Assembly (NCBI RefSeq): GCF_026914265.1
Contig: NC_069124.1
Span: forward strand, 90,734,628 to 90,798,627
Direction: 5' to 3'
DNA from: Mya arenaria
Lineage: Eukaryota; Mollusca; Bivalvia; Myida; Myidae
Length of the DNA: 64,000 nucleotides
Below are positions 12,575 through 26,000 of the stretch, piece after piece (position 1 is the first letter of the stretch; the number at the start of each line of letters is the position of its first letter). The notes under the pieces are model-generated. The model searched no databases. It was not told where the DNA came from and saw only the letters and a program-made list of their open reading frames with translations. The translations under genes and the position numbers were made by a program.

Positions 12575-14340
12575 CACTCTGCAAAATCCACCAAAATTTT
12601 GACGTCAAATGTTTGCTGAAAAGCATAACTCAGATACATAAATGAATTAAATGGAACTTTGAACATTTATTAATAGAAAATCGTAATGTTTCCAGCGCAT
12701 GTATTTTAACTATTGTTTACTTATTTCAAGGTACCCGCCCCCCCCCCCCCCCTTGTACTTTGATTTGCCTTAAACGATGGCCGCGAACTTTTTCAGCCAT
12801 GCTATATCTTGTATTTAGAAACTCGCAACGCATTGTTGACTGCCAGTTAACGATAGTATCAAATACACAAGGCAATGTTTCAATTATCCGGCGTAATTGC
12901 AGATGCTCCTCGGTTTTTTTTCTTTCTTTCGCAAGTATTACCGTGAAAACAGTCGGTGGGTTATAAGAATTTCAGAGTTTATTTACTTTCGGCATCATTT
13001 GAAGAGACAAGTAGGAGCAGAGATTTTAGAGGGCGACACTTTATCAAACACATTACTTTTTGCATTGTTTAAATGATCCGAAATAATCTTCGATTAAAAA
13101 ATGGTAATCAGATTTACTCGCATCCTACTCCCAGACTATATACATTTGTTTTATCTAGTGATATTTAATTGAAAAATCACGCTATATTTAAGCCAAATGT
13201 TACGGTTAACCTCCATAAGGTTCATCGAGTGACCATCAACATTTATATTTCTTCCCAGTTTGAGTAAGTGTGTGCGTTTACGCTCGCCTCTAAAAGTGAA
13301 AAGGGCTAAAAGGGCTGAAATGTCAAAAACAGGGAAATTTCTTGATAGGAAATTTAATCACTATATCTAAATGTGAACAAAACAGGTAAATAGCATAATT
13401 ATTTTGACGCAAACTGTTGTTTTTTTTCATAAACATAAATGATGTTGTTTGACCATACAAATACATACTATATAAGTTACAAATTCTTGATAATGTTTGG
13501 ATAGACAACTTGTGAACAATATAATCATCCAAAACAAACACATACAGAGAAAGATACTTATATAAAAATATCTCAAATTAATGTACAAGTCAAACAATAA
13601 CCAAATACACAGTGATTCGGAGAAAAAATACTTCGCTATATTTCACAGAACGTACTGTTTACAAATTCAATTTATAACTGCACTTTACAACGCAATACTA
13701 GGTTTCATATTTTAATTCACCTTCCAGCCTGGCAAGTTAATTTTGTTTATAAATACTTGTCTTTCTTTTCCGGACCGGTACGGAGATTTCCCTTGGTCCG
13801 GTCCTGCAAGTCTCTATACCCAACCTAAATGTACAGTGCGGGATAGGTTTTAAACAAAAAGCGTCAAAATGGCTACCAATGTCTCCAGGGTAAATGATTT
13901 TATCGTATTTTTGTACTTTTAAGCTCGAAAAAAAAGAACAAGCACTGTTTAGGGTTCGATTATTTCCACTAGTTACTTCAAAAAGGGTACATTCGCTATG
14001 TAACATATTTTCGTGTGTAACACTGGATCTATCTATGATGCCACAATAATGCGCGTTTAGGGAACTTTTTTAACATTTTGATATTCATTTTGTTTCCTAA
14101 AGGCCACGAGTCAACTGAGCAGTACCATTGTAAAATATATTCTTCAACTATTACACCACAATACTGTACTTAACACTTCAGTTGAATTAAAACACAAAAG
14201 TTACACTTAAATTATTTTAGCCAATACCTTTTACTTATTACATTTAAGTGTTATATGAAACACAAATAATTAGTTTGATATATCGACTTCTGTCAATAAA
14301 GCATCGCCATTTTGAAACCATCTAACAAGTGCCGCTCAAT
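12575..14340. other. Intergenic; poly-C run, otherwise nothing recognised
   Basis: A homopolymer C run sits at about 12736-12752. The sequence around 13740-13940 is less AT-rich and gives an 89-aa ORF on the minus strand with no recognisable domain; I suspect a dispersed repeat. Confidence 0.4.
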
Positions 14341-14999
14341 TAGTCCAAATAATTGTACGTTGACGAATTTATTTGCGATTTTTGATATGGCAAATCCTTC
14401 ACGTACAAATCCTTTTGTACCAAAAGTGGGTAGTTATTCCGATTGGAATTCCTTGTTAAAGCATATTGCTTCCATAAAATATCATAAAAACAAGAAATAT
14501 TACTAGTTATATATGTTATTTTATATTAGTACACAAAAAATTAATATCCAACGAATAATTATGAGTTTGATTGGGTTTTCTTCATTTTATTCTGTCAAAA
14601 CATAACAATATATACATGAAGAGCACCTGCAAGGCTGCAGTTTACAGTTTTACAACAATCGGAACACTTCGGCTAATGTATTTAAGAGGACTATCTCGAA
14701 GCTTGTCGGAGGTGGCCGAGTTGTTCTGCTTGGCATAATTGTTGTCTGTGTCAGTCAAATTTCATTTTATTGGGAAGGTAAATCATGTGTTTTAATGCAT
14801 TTTAATCCTGTTTTGTGCAAAATAGCTTTTCACTTAAGCGGTAAAATAGGAATATAAATCTTTATTATCCATTTCAAACATAAAATACTTCACTAAATAC
14901 AATTTCAATATTTTTTAAATCCCCCCAGTTTTTGCACAAACTCGTTTAGACATTTGGGATTGGAAGAATCCCGTATAACACGTCTATTATTTTAGACTA
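14341..14999 (-). mobile_element. 660-bp MITE, copy A (inverted)
   Basis: Reads on the minus strand from TAGTCTAAAATAATAGACGT (complement at 14999) to its end at 14341, where the complement begins TAGTCCAAATAATTGTACGT. These ends form a roughly 20-bp imperfect inverted repeat with TA at both outer edges, as expected for a mariner-type TA target duplication. No transposase. Shared internal marks include ACGGGATTCTTCCAATCCC and TGCAAGGTGCTCTTCATGTA-like blocks. Other copies: 15902-16567, 61507-62286, 62606-63123. Confidence 0.85.
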
Positions 15000-15060
15000 T
15001 CTGCTCAATATACTTAGTGCTAGGATCTGTCATTCTTGACTAGGAAAACAACAGGTGGGA

Positions 15061-15526
15061 CAGGGTTTTTTCTATAGTACCCACGGGTCCGACTATCGGA
15101 CCCATTCCCAAAGCAAAATATAAGATATTTTTCCCAATCTTCAGAAAAAAATCCCAATCAGAAATATATATATATATATATATAAAAAAATAAAAATCAC
15201 TTCATTTTCAACATCCTAATAAATTATGGGATGTAAAGTTTTTTTTTTATAATTGAACTCGGAAGTCATTGTTTTTCATCACATTCAGAAATCAGTATGA
15301 AATATTATGTCATGATTTATTGCAATAGATATTTACACCCCTAGGATTTATATTTTTGGGGTCTTTTAAAGGGAAAATAAACTAATATTAAATCATTTCC
15401 TAATTCGCAGGAGACTAGAAAGCTTTTTCTTTTAACTGTAAAATTTCCCAATTTTGGCATTTTCACGACGGAAAATTTCCCAAAATGTCTAGGGTCTTTT
15501 TCCCAAAATGGGCAGAAAAAGCCCTG
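15061..15526. mobile_element. hAT-like MITE (466 bp)
   Basis: Starts CAGGGTTTTTTCT and ends AGAAAAAGCCCTG, an inverted repeat of the CAGGG type found on hAT elements. It is flanked directly by TGGGA on both sides (15056-15060 and 15527-15531), which looks like a target duplication, although hAT elements usually leave 8 bp. No transposase. Confidence 0.7.
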
Positions 15527-15745
15527 TGGGATATGGACGCTTAGAGTTGCCAAATCAAAAATCGTCAAAGACTCTGAAGCGGCTGTTTATATTGACTATC
15601 TATGACATTACAACCAACCTCTGACAATTTCCCATCTGTTACAAAGTATGGTCTGTGTCCGTATTACTGGGAGTATCCTTTTACTTTGAAATTCAAAACA
15701 ATGCCAACAGTGTACACATGGGTTGTTGTTTCTGGATCATAAAAC

Positions 15746-15895
15746 CGCCCCGATAGCTCAGTGGTAGAGCGTTCACTTCAGGTGCGGAAGGTTGGTAGTT
15801 TAAACTCTGGCCGCGTCAAACCGAATGACGTTAGACATTAAAATATGGTACCAGTTGCTCTCTTGCTTAGTGCTCAGCATTGAAATGGTACTACT
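15746..15895 (+). mobile_element. tRNA-derived SINE
   Basis: A good tRNA A box (TAGCTCAGTGGTAGAGC at 15754) is followed by a decayed B box (GGTTGGTAGTTTAAACTC). The body contains CTTGCTTAGTGCTCAGCATT, a phrase of a type I recall from marine invertebrate SINEs. The T-arm is too damaged for a functional tRNA. It abuts the + copy of the 660-bp MITE. Confidence 0.75.
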
Positions 15896-15901
15896 GGGAA
15901 A

Positions 15902-16567
15902 TAGTCTAAAAGATGTGTTATACGGGATACTTCCAATCCCAAACGTCTGCACAGGTTTGTGCAAAAACAGGGGAGATTTGAAAAATATTGAAATTGTATT
16001 TAGAGAAGTATTTTTTGTTTGAAATAGATTATAAAGGTTTATATTCTTATTTTACCATGTTAGTGCAAAGATATTTTGCACAAAACAAACATAATATGCA
16101 TTAAAACACAGGATTTACCTTTCCAATAAAATGTAACTTGACTGACACAGACAATAATTATGCCAAGAATAACAACTCGACCATCTCAGGCAAATTTAGA
16201 GATTGACCTCGTAAGTATAATTGTAACAACTCAGCCATGGCCGAAGTGTTCGGATTGTTGTAAAATTGTGAACCGCACCCTTGCAGGTGCCCTTCATGTA
16301 TCGTTATGTTTTGACAGTTTGAAATGGAAAAAAACACATCAAACTCATAATAATTTGTTAGATATTTATTTTTTTGTGTAGGGAACTAATGTAAAATAAC
16401 ATTTTTTGGTAATATTTCTTGTTTCTATGATATTTTATTGACGCAATATGCTTTAACCCGAAATTCCGATCGGAATAACTACCCACTTTTGGTACAAAAC
16501 GATTTATACCTGCAGGATTTACCAAAAATTTTTTTAAAAATTTGTCAACGTACAATTGTTTGGACTA
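15902..16567 (+). mobile_element. 660-bp MITE, copy B (direct)
   Basis: The same element as at 14341-14999 in opposite orientation, TAGTCTAAAAGATGTGTTAT to TTGTTTGGACTA. With copy A it forms a 660-bp inverted repeat around about 0.9 kb containing the hAT-like MITE and the SINE. Short ORFs in it are non-coding. Confidence 0.85.
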
Positions 16568-17004
16568 TTCTGGGAAAATAGTGTACTCAGTTCTGGTTCA
16601 ATCCAGGGAAGTTATTGGTGCTTTACACCAAGCATGTTAAAGAAACAAGAGCTCTCTTTGCAAAGAGCTAGGGTAATGCACCTGGATCTCTTGTATCTAA
16701 CTCCTTTCTTCTAGTCTTCCAATGTCTGGATTTGACTGCGAATTGCTGTCACTTCTATCTCATGACATTTACGGCATTTAAACGCAATTTAAGTCGTGAT
16801 GGTTTCACGACAGGGTCAAGCCGTTATGCAGCCGGTGGGCAGACCTTGATATACTGACATGAACAAACAGGTGGATCACCCTACAATACATGTAGGTTGA
16901 TGTAAATGTAAACATGTACATGTATAATAATACTATTAACCATGTGTTTTTGCTTATAGCCACAATTTTTCCTTACCATGGACGTTATCTTATATTTTTA
17001 ACAA
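16568..17004. other. Intergenic; possible SINE tail fragment
   Basis: At about 16585-16650 a TCTGGTTCAATCCAGGGAAG phrase recalls the conserved domain of some SINEs, but no promoter boxes were found next to it. Otherwise nothing recognised. Confidence 0.3.
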
Positions 17005-17864
17005 CCGTAAATGACTGATTATAAGACACAGGCAAAAAAATCCCTGAAAAACTTTTGAACTATGTTATGGGTTATAGGACGCAATGAAAAATGTTAAAAT
17101 CGTCTGCCACCATTGGCCACCATGTTTGATTACAGTGACGAAAAAATAAAATTTCATGAAAATGGCCATGGTCATTATTGTAAACAATGCAATATTAAAT
17201 ACAAAGCAAAATAGGTTTCTTTGTTTATTGTTATAATGTATAACAAATTGTTTGTGATAATTTGTAAATGAATGACACTGAAAGTACCTTTTATGACAAT
17301 TAGTAATCGTAATTAATAACCTGTCAAAAATGAAGAAATTTTGTAAAGCAAAAACCTTATATTGTAGGTGTTTGTTCGCAACATGTCACCACCTTTAGCA
17401 AAGTATAAAGAATGTGGCAAAGTGCGAAAAAACAAGACTATGATCGCAACAGTTTGTACTATTGGTATGTTAAACTGCTTAAAAGGCAGTGCAAATTTTC
17501 ACACCATTGACAAAAAATATTTCAACAGTGCACAGCTATGCTTCTTTACATGCATGTTTAATTATTGTTTTATACAAAATAATATTGAATAATTTAAATC
17601 GCACAATAATTAATCTTTAAAATAATTAACGTTTACCAACACGCCGTATCCCTTTCTTCAACTGCCGTTTTAACTCGATCGAGTTGAGTGAGTTAAATCC
17701 CTTTCTCTAAATAAACGTAAATAAACTCCCCATTATTACCAAGTTCGGTCTGAAATAAACTTCAAAAAAGAATGTCAAAAGCTTATTACTGTTGTTAGAC
17801 GCAGGCAATTTTTTAGATCAAAATCTGCGAGGAAAAAGTGTGTCTTATAATCAGTCATTTATGG
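17005..17864. mobile_element. Non-autonomous DNA transposon, 860 bp, 26-bp TIRs
   Basis: The left end CCGTAAATGACTGATTATAA (continuing GACACA) and right end (complement TGTGTC..TTATGG at 17839-17864) match at 25 of 26 positions. Subterminal blocks such as GGTTATAGGACGCAATG and TTAGACGCAGGCAA echo the ends. No transposase domain is visible. The ends resemble those of pogo/Tc5-type elements, from memory only. Confidence 0.8.
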
Positions 17865-20058
17865 TATATTAATACTTAATTAAGGTACATTAGCTGTTTT
17901 CAATTTTCTGAAGGCTATTTCTTTGTTCCCGTCCTATAAATATAATTGTAGTAAGTTTTATTAAACTCTTTCAAACTTGACCAGTAATCTTGGTTAGTAA
18001 TCAAACATAGTTTGATCTCTTAAAATTATGCTTTGCAAATGTGATTTTTTTCAGTCTCTATTGTTACATACATGTATCTTATTTTTCTATAATCTAATTT
18101 CTAATTCCTCATTGAACACCTGTTTGAATGTGAATAAATAATATATTGAATGCAATGTTGTAGCGATAATTATGTGATATTTGTTATTGATGGTTAAAGA
18201 TAGCAGCATCCAGTGAAATCTAAGGGAAATTTTCACACAGAAACGAGGCAAGAAGGCCATCAAATTTGTGCTGTGAACATTGAATGCATGTTTGACCCCA
18301 GTCACTTTCATTGGTATTTTTACGAAAATCTTTGAATAGTAACATACATAACAAAAACATTTAAATAAACACTTTGCAAAATGATACCTTTTAAATCAAT
18401 ACTACATTCAATTTTGTATTATTAGTTTTGACAGTTACAAAAACATACAATAACCTGCTCTTTCGACAAAGACGAGTAGAAAACAAAACAGTGCTGCTGA
18501 TTCAAACTCTTCCTAAAGGCTTGAAAGCATTTGGCAGGTATACTTTATCATCATTTAACTTACTTTAAAAAAGGCTTATACAAACACTCAAGCAACCTGA
18601 TTGTCATGTGTGGGGGATGAGATTGTTTACCCTCACAATCCGCAGAAAGTCATTCTGCAAGCATGGTACAATTTACCATCTTCTTTTTGTACTCGCAGCA
18701 CCTGTTAAAATACCTTCATGTCATAGTAAGCCGCATAGCAGTGATATGCCGCATGCATGTTTTCAGAAGTTGTACATGTTAGCAGCAGATTGAAGCAGTG
18801 ATATGCTACCGAGGAAAATATCCCCACGATTTACTGCGATGAAGATATTATCTCTCCTGCGAAGGTTGAGTGTTTTTCGCAAAAGTGGTGTATGTTATGC
18901 ATGCATCTAAGTTCCTAGGTCATATCTAAATGCTACACTATGTTTAATATTCTTTTATTTCCAGCAGCTGCAAACAAACTCATATCACATATGTAGTGCT
19001 CATAAGAGTCTGTAACCTTTAAACCCATAAATTTTATGTTTTGTTGGAATATTTCACTTTTTCCATGCCATCTATTTTGCCTTATCTGGCAGGGACTATC
19101 AATTCAATAAATTTGCTTATTATCCTGCTTTCAAGAGCACTTGCCTTTTTGGGGGGACCAAAATTGATTTGAATGCCTGAATGCCCTTGTGTATGGAAGT
19201 ATGATATGGTTTATGTGTCTGTGGTCATAAAGTAATGTGTAATTGCTGGTCATTTTGTTTCGCCTACAAATTATTGCAGACACATGTGGATTATTTTGTT
19301 TCGTGGCGGTGTTGTCCATGTCATTGTCATTACACTTTCGTTTCAGATGAAAAACATCTGGTTGAAGATCAAGGGCATTGTGATCTTTAATAAAAAACAA
19401 CAAGCACTTTCATTTCCCACCAATTTTTTACTGTAAGGCATAGCTTGATGTAGAGTTTTCAAACCTATTACCGGTATGCTCATTGGTCATGGTCAGTTGA
19501 CCCCCATTGATCATTAGGTCAGAGGTCTGACCTTACCGAGATATAGCCAGACAGGAGACTGATCTGATTTGCAGAATTTCAGTTTCTCTGAAAAATAGTT
19601 TTTTAGTTATTTAACTCTATTATTTTTTGTCTTTAATTTGTAAGGGAAATGAAAAAGAAGCATTTCATTTAAAATAAAAAAATATGCTTAGTGATATTGG
19701 TTGCAAGACACTCACATAAAGGCAAAACAAGAACTGGATTACTAGGTTTTAAAATGTTATAATCGTGACAGAGTTGACGAATAATTGGAAGACAATGAGG
19801 TAAAATCATTCATCGTCAAAACAGATAAGACAAAATTCACTCAATTATGGACAAAAAGGATCACGTTTAGGCTGTTTGTATCAGACTGTAGTGATAACAT
19901 GCAAATGATCCCTACAGATTACTGATTTTGTTTGGTAAAAGAATAGGAAGTTTATTCAGATGTACAGTAAACATAAAGAATAATTTGTTTGGATTAATTG
20001 TTTCACTTGTTTAAACATTCTTATGTAACTTACGTGGTATGTTCTTATTATTTTTCAA
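17865..20058. other. 5' flank of CCDC112; no exon found
   Basis: Presumed promoter region or first intron of CCDC112. I looked for a short ATG-bearing exon ending in frame with the exon at 20074 and found none that holds. No TATA, CpG cluster or repeat stands out. Confidence 0.4.
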
Positions 20059-23000
20059 ATGCATGATTTTCAGGATGAGGACAAAGAAAGAGCCATTGCA
20101 TCTTGGAAGAGCAAAAATGAGGCAGCAAGAAAGGGAGAAATTTTGAGAGAGGTTCAAAAATTAAAAGTTCAGTAAGTTTTATCACATTCACTAGATTGAA
20201 TTTAATCAGGGAGAATAAAGCTTTTGTAAAAAAAAAATCGTTGAAATCTTGAAACACTTTTGTACCCTAATATTAACTTCATTTGTTATTGTTCTTCAAT
20301 GGTTATGAATTTTTTAATATCAGTTGCTTTGTACAAATGATATCCCAATAGACAGTATATTTGATGTTATTGTCAGGATCCAGGCGATGGAGCGGGAGAA
20401 GTGCACGCACCTGTACAGCAAGCGGAGCGACTTCAGGCATGAGTTCACACAGCTCGAGGAACTTGACTCCACCAACAACAACGAGAGAAAGACAGAACGT
20501 GTGTGGTTTGCACTAGGTTTTACTTCTTGTACAGAGATTTTTAAATCACTATAAATCAAATATTTTACATAACTGTTGTTTAAAAGCATATGAATTTCCT
20601 TGAAAGCATGATGTACAGTAACTTTGAGAAATCATTTGTTTCAGAGGTCAAACTTAAACAGCAGCTGGAGAAGATAAGCCACATGGTGAAGCGATTTCAC
20701 AGGGAGCTTCGAGATGTCAAACCTACCCCAGAGTGTATGTAAACCTTAGTTTTTCAAGCTATGTTTTGTTATATATTAATTATCAAACGCATCCGAACTG
20801 TAGCTGCAGGGGTGTGCACACCAAGGGAATTTGGTCAAACTAAAAATGTTGTCTAATCCCTGGGATCAAAGGTTCAAGGCATCAAAAATGTTCTAGAAAA
20901 ATTAATATCTCTCCAGCACCCACCCCAATAAAAACCAGCAACTGACAACGTTTATAAACTTGTGGAGCCCCTGCTTATAAAGTTATATATCCATTGTGTA
21001 TAATATCTTGTATTTGTTTATGTAGCTGTCTGTTTTTTTCAGTTGTTGAAAGACTGAAGATGATCATGGAAGATATAGAGGCAACTATTAATGCCTTCAA
21101 GGAGCAGCAGAGAAAACAGTATATAATTGGGGATAGTAATAAAATAAATATAGGACAATAAAGAATAATGTTTCTCAGTTTCTTGCATCAGATGATCATT
21201 TTGTTATCTTTCAAGTATAATTTTTTTGAAAGAAAAGCACGTTATAAATGCTTGAACGGTTATTGATGTTAAATGTATTTCTTAAAAGAGGATATGTGTC
21301 TCCATTTAGATGAGTGTCTTAAAGCTGCACTCTCACAGATATACCATTTTTACAACATTTTTATTTTTTGTCTTTGAAAGAGAAATATTTTGAGTAAATA
21401 TCTGCAAACCAATGATATACATGTAAGATTGCTGACAAAAAATCAGATTGTAGATTTTCATATTTCCGTTCAAAAATGAATGTTTTATGGCTTAAATCGT
21501 TACTAATGGTTGAAGAAAAATGCATTAAACATCATTTTTTTAACTTAAATATAACAATCTGCGATCTATTTTTTGGTCAGCAGTCGTATATAACTATTTC
21601 CATGGATTTTCACAAAAAAATTGCTTGTTGTCAAAACGTACAGTCTGTGAGAGTGCAGCTTTAAGTCTACTTATATGCTCCATGTGTGTATGTGTGTGTG
21701 TGTGTATGCCACAGGTATGAGGCAATGCTGCTTGAGGAGCGCACCACCGAGCTTGAGGTGCAGGCACTGGAGAAGAAATTTGACTCGTGGACACAGTTAG
21801 CCGCAGCCACCCCCTCAAACACCCGCCCTGGACAGCACAAGCCCCTCGCCACTGCCCGCGATGTTACCAAAGACCTTCCACCAGAGGTTGCAACTTTTGA
21901 GGTAAAAAGCCATAGAAAAAAATCTTTTTTTTTAGGCCTCCATTAAATCAGTAATAAACATTAATTGTTTAAAAATCCTTTGAAATGTTTTTTTTCTTTT
22001 GCAAAGCCTATAAAACATGTAAGTCACTATCAGAACCTTTGATTTTGTTCTCTCCATTTGCAGCATGTTTTCAGAGCAATTATATTACACTCATGTTGTA
22101 CTATTAACTGCAGCCTTTGATACTACTTGAATATTACATTTTAAGTACTTTAGAATGTTACTGTTTTCACCAGACCATTGATGGTAGTCAGTTGTTGTGA
22201 GTCACCTTCGAGCTCAATACTTAAAATGGTCTGGTAAAGATGCAGCATTTTAAAGATTTGATCATAAAGCCTGGTAAAAAGACCTTAGATACTAAGAATT
22301 ACAGATCCAATGGGCAATTCTGTCAAATAAGGCATGTCTGTCGAAATAAGATGCTCCAAAATCAGACTTTATTTCCTTTTTATTTTACAGAAATCACCCA
22401 AAGAAACCTTTACTTTCTGAAATTGAACATATGTGTAGTTGTTGGATGAAGTAAACATTTTCTTTTTAAGAAAATTATTTTTTTGACCAAAATTGGTATT
22501 TAATTAAAATAATATATTACATGGACTTCCTTAGCTAGCTAGATAGGTAGATATATATTCATCTGTTCTTTTCATCGGTATTTATGTCAGTCACACATTA
22601 ATTTGGTTGTGTTTTCAGAAATTTATGGAGCAGTCTGGTGGTATGCGGGGAGGCTGGGATGAATACGACCACCAGACCTTCCTTAAGTTCCGACAGAGAT
22701 ACCAGGTAATAGCAGCTCATTCCTTCGTATAACAGTATTAACACACACCTTTATAGATTGTGAAACATTGATCACCAGTTATGAGTAATTAACTCATTAT
22801 TTTGTTTATGCTATGCCACCACTGTTTTTATTTCCTCTATTAGGGTAAAGCGGTGTTTTTGGAGCATGTGTTGCCGGCGTTGCCGACACGGACAGAGGAG
22901 GAGATTCAAGAGCATGAGGAGTGGTACCAGGAATACCTCTTCCTCAATGAGACCAAGAAACAGGCCATCAAACACTGGCGTCAGCGCAAGGAGGTATGCA

Positions 23001-26000
23001 TCATACAATTGTGCAGCACAAGGAAAAGCATATAATAGACATCATAACTGACTTGTTTTAAGCACGGATATTCAAAGAAAAAAGAGGGCTATATCACTTG
23101 CCCCTCATCAGCATCCAGATAAAGTTTTAGAGCAAATTGGTATTTTCACTCCAATACCCTTCATTCAATTTACTTTATTTTCACCCAATTGTTCAGGACC
23201 ATCACACAAATGGGGTAAATAACTCCATAATTATCAACTTAATTTTGGCTCCTGATTGACAACGAAATTAAATTAAAATTTTAGGGCAATTTGGGATTTA
23301 CTCTAATAACTTCTATACCCTTCATTTAATTCACTTTAGCATGTTATCATAGCCATTTGAGGGTATTGTATGGACATGTTATCATAGCCATTTGATGGTA
23401 TTGTATGGACATGTTATCATAGCCATTTGATGGTATTGTATGGACATGTTATCATAGCCATTTGATGGTATTGTATGGACATGTTATCATAGCCATTTGA
23501 TGGTATTGTATGGACATGTTATTTGGTGGTATTGAATGGACATGTTATCATAGCCATTTGATGGTATTGTATGGACATGTTATTTGGTGGTATTGAATGG
23601 ACATGTTATCATAGCCATTTGATGGTATTGTATGGACATGTTATCATAGCCAGTTGATGGTATTGTATGGACATGTTATCATAGCCATTTGATGGTATTG
23701 TATGGACATGTTATCACAGCCATTTGATGGTATTGTATGGACATGTTATCATAGCCATCTGATGGTATTGTATGGACATGTTATCAGAGCCATCTGATGG
23801 TATTGTATGAACATGCTATCACAGCCATCTGATGGTAGGTATTGTATGAACATGCTGTCACAGCCATTTGATGGTATTGTACGGACATGTTATCACAGCC
23901 ATTTGATGGTATTGTACGGACATGCTATCACAGCCATTTGATGGTATTGTATGGACATGCTATCACAGCCATTTGATGGTATTGTACGGACATGTTATCA
24001 TAGCCATCTAATGGTATTGTACGGACATGCTATCACAGCCATTTGATGGTATTGTATGAACATGCTATCACAGCCATTTGATGGTATTGTATGGACATGT
24101 TATCACAGCCATTTGATGGTATTGTATGGACATGCTATCACAGCCATTTGATGGTATTGTATGGACATGCTATCACAGCCATTTGATGGTATTGTATGGA
24201 CATGCTATCATAGCCATTTGATGGTATTGTATGGACATGTTATCATAGCCATCTGATGGTATTGTATGAACATGTTATCACAGCCATTTGATGGTATTGT
24301 ATGGACATGTTATCACAGCCATTTGTTGGTATTGTATGAACATGCTATCACAGCCATTTGTTGGTATTGTATGGACATGTTATCACAGCCATTTGATGGT
24401 ATTGTATGGACATGCTATCACAGCCATTTGATGGTATTGTATGGACATGCTATCACAGCCATTTGATGGTATTGTATGGACATGCTATCACAGCCATTTG
24501 ATGGTATTGTATGGACATGCTATCACAGCCATTTGATGGTATTGTATGGACATGCTATCACAGCCATTTGATGGTATTGTATGGACATGCTATCACAGCC
24601 ATTTGATGGTATTGTATGGACATGCTATCACAGCCATTTGATGGTATTGTATGGACATGCTATCACAGCCATTTGATGGTATTGTATGGACATGTTATCA
24701 TAGCCATTTGATGGTATTGTATGGACATGCTATCACAGCCATTTGATGGTATTGTATGGACATGCTATCACAGCCATTTGATGGTATTGTATGAACATGC
24801 TATCACAGCCATTTGATGGTATTGTATGGACATGTTATCACAGCCATTTGATGGTATTGTATGGACATGTTATCACAGCCATTTGTTGGTATTGTATGGA
24901 CATGTTATCATAGCCATTTGATGTTATTGTATGGACATGTTATCATAGCCATTTCTTGGTATTGAATGGACATGCTATCACAGCCATTTGATGGTATTGT
25001 GTGAACATGTTATGGTATTGTATGGGCATGTTATCATAGCCATCTGATGGTATTGTATGGACATGTTATCATAGTCATCTGATGGTATTGAATGGACATG
25101 CTATCACAGCCATCTGATGGTATTGTATGGACATGTTATCATAGCCATCTGATGGTATTGTATGAACATGCTATCACAGCCATTTGATGGTATTGTATGG
25201 ACATGCTATCACAGTCATCTGATGGTATTGTATGGACATGTTATCATAGCCATCTGATGGTATTGTATGGACATGTTATCATAGCCATCTGATGGTATTG
25301 AATGGACATGCTATCACAGCCATTTGATGGTATTGTATGGACATGTTATCATAGCCATCTGATGGTATTGTATGGACATGTTATCATAGTCATCTAATGG
25401 TATTGTATGGACATGTTATCACAGCCATTTGATGGTATTGTATGGACATGTTATCATAGCCATCTGATGGTATTGTATGGACATGTTATCATAGCCATTT
25501 GATGGTATTGTATGGACATGTTATCATAGCCATTTGATGGTATTGTATGAACATGCTATCACAGCCATTTGATGGTATTGTATGGACATGTTATCACAAC
25601 CATCTGATGATATTGTATGGACATGCTATCATAGCCATTTGATGGTATTGTATGGACATGCTATCACAGCCATTTGATGGTATTGTATGAACATGCTATC
25701 ACAGCCATCTGATGGTATTGTATGGACATGCTATCACAGCCATTTGATGGTATTGTATGGACATGCTATCATAGCCATTTGATGGTATTGTATGGACATG
25801 CTATCACAGCCATTTGATGGTATTGTATGAACATGCTATCACAGCCATTTGATGGTATTGTATGAACATGCTATCACAGCCATTTGATGGTATTGTATGG
25901 ACATGCTATCATAGCCATTTGATGGTATTGTTTGGACATGTTATCATAGCCATTTGATGGTATTGTATGGACATGTTATCATAGCCATTTGATGGTATTG

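Noticed and set aside
13737..14006. 89-aa minus-strand ORF
   Set aside because: No domain or splice logic; composition suggests a dispersed repeat. Could be revisited with a homology search.
15746..15820. tRNA gene
   Set aside because: The A box is good, but the T-arm/B box is badly mutated and the sequence continues into a SINE body.
19776..19803. Candidate upstream exon of CCDC112 with donor GAG|GTAAAA near 19801
   Set aside because: The phase-0 frame that would join exon 20074 is closed by a stop a few codons upstream and has no ATG.
20059..20073. Firm choice of ATG 20059 as the CCDC112 start
   Set aside because: It is in frame, but TTTCAG just before 20074 is an equally good acceptor, so the start is left open between the two.
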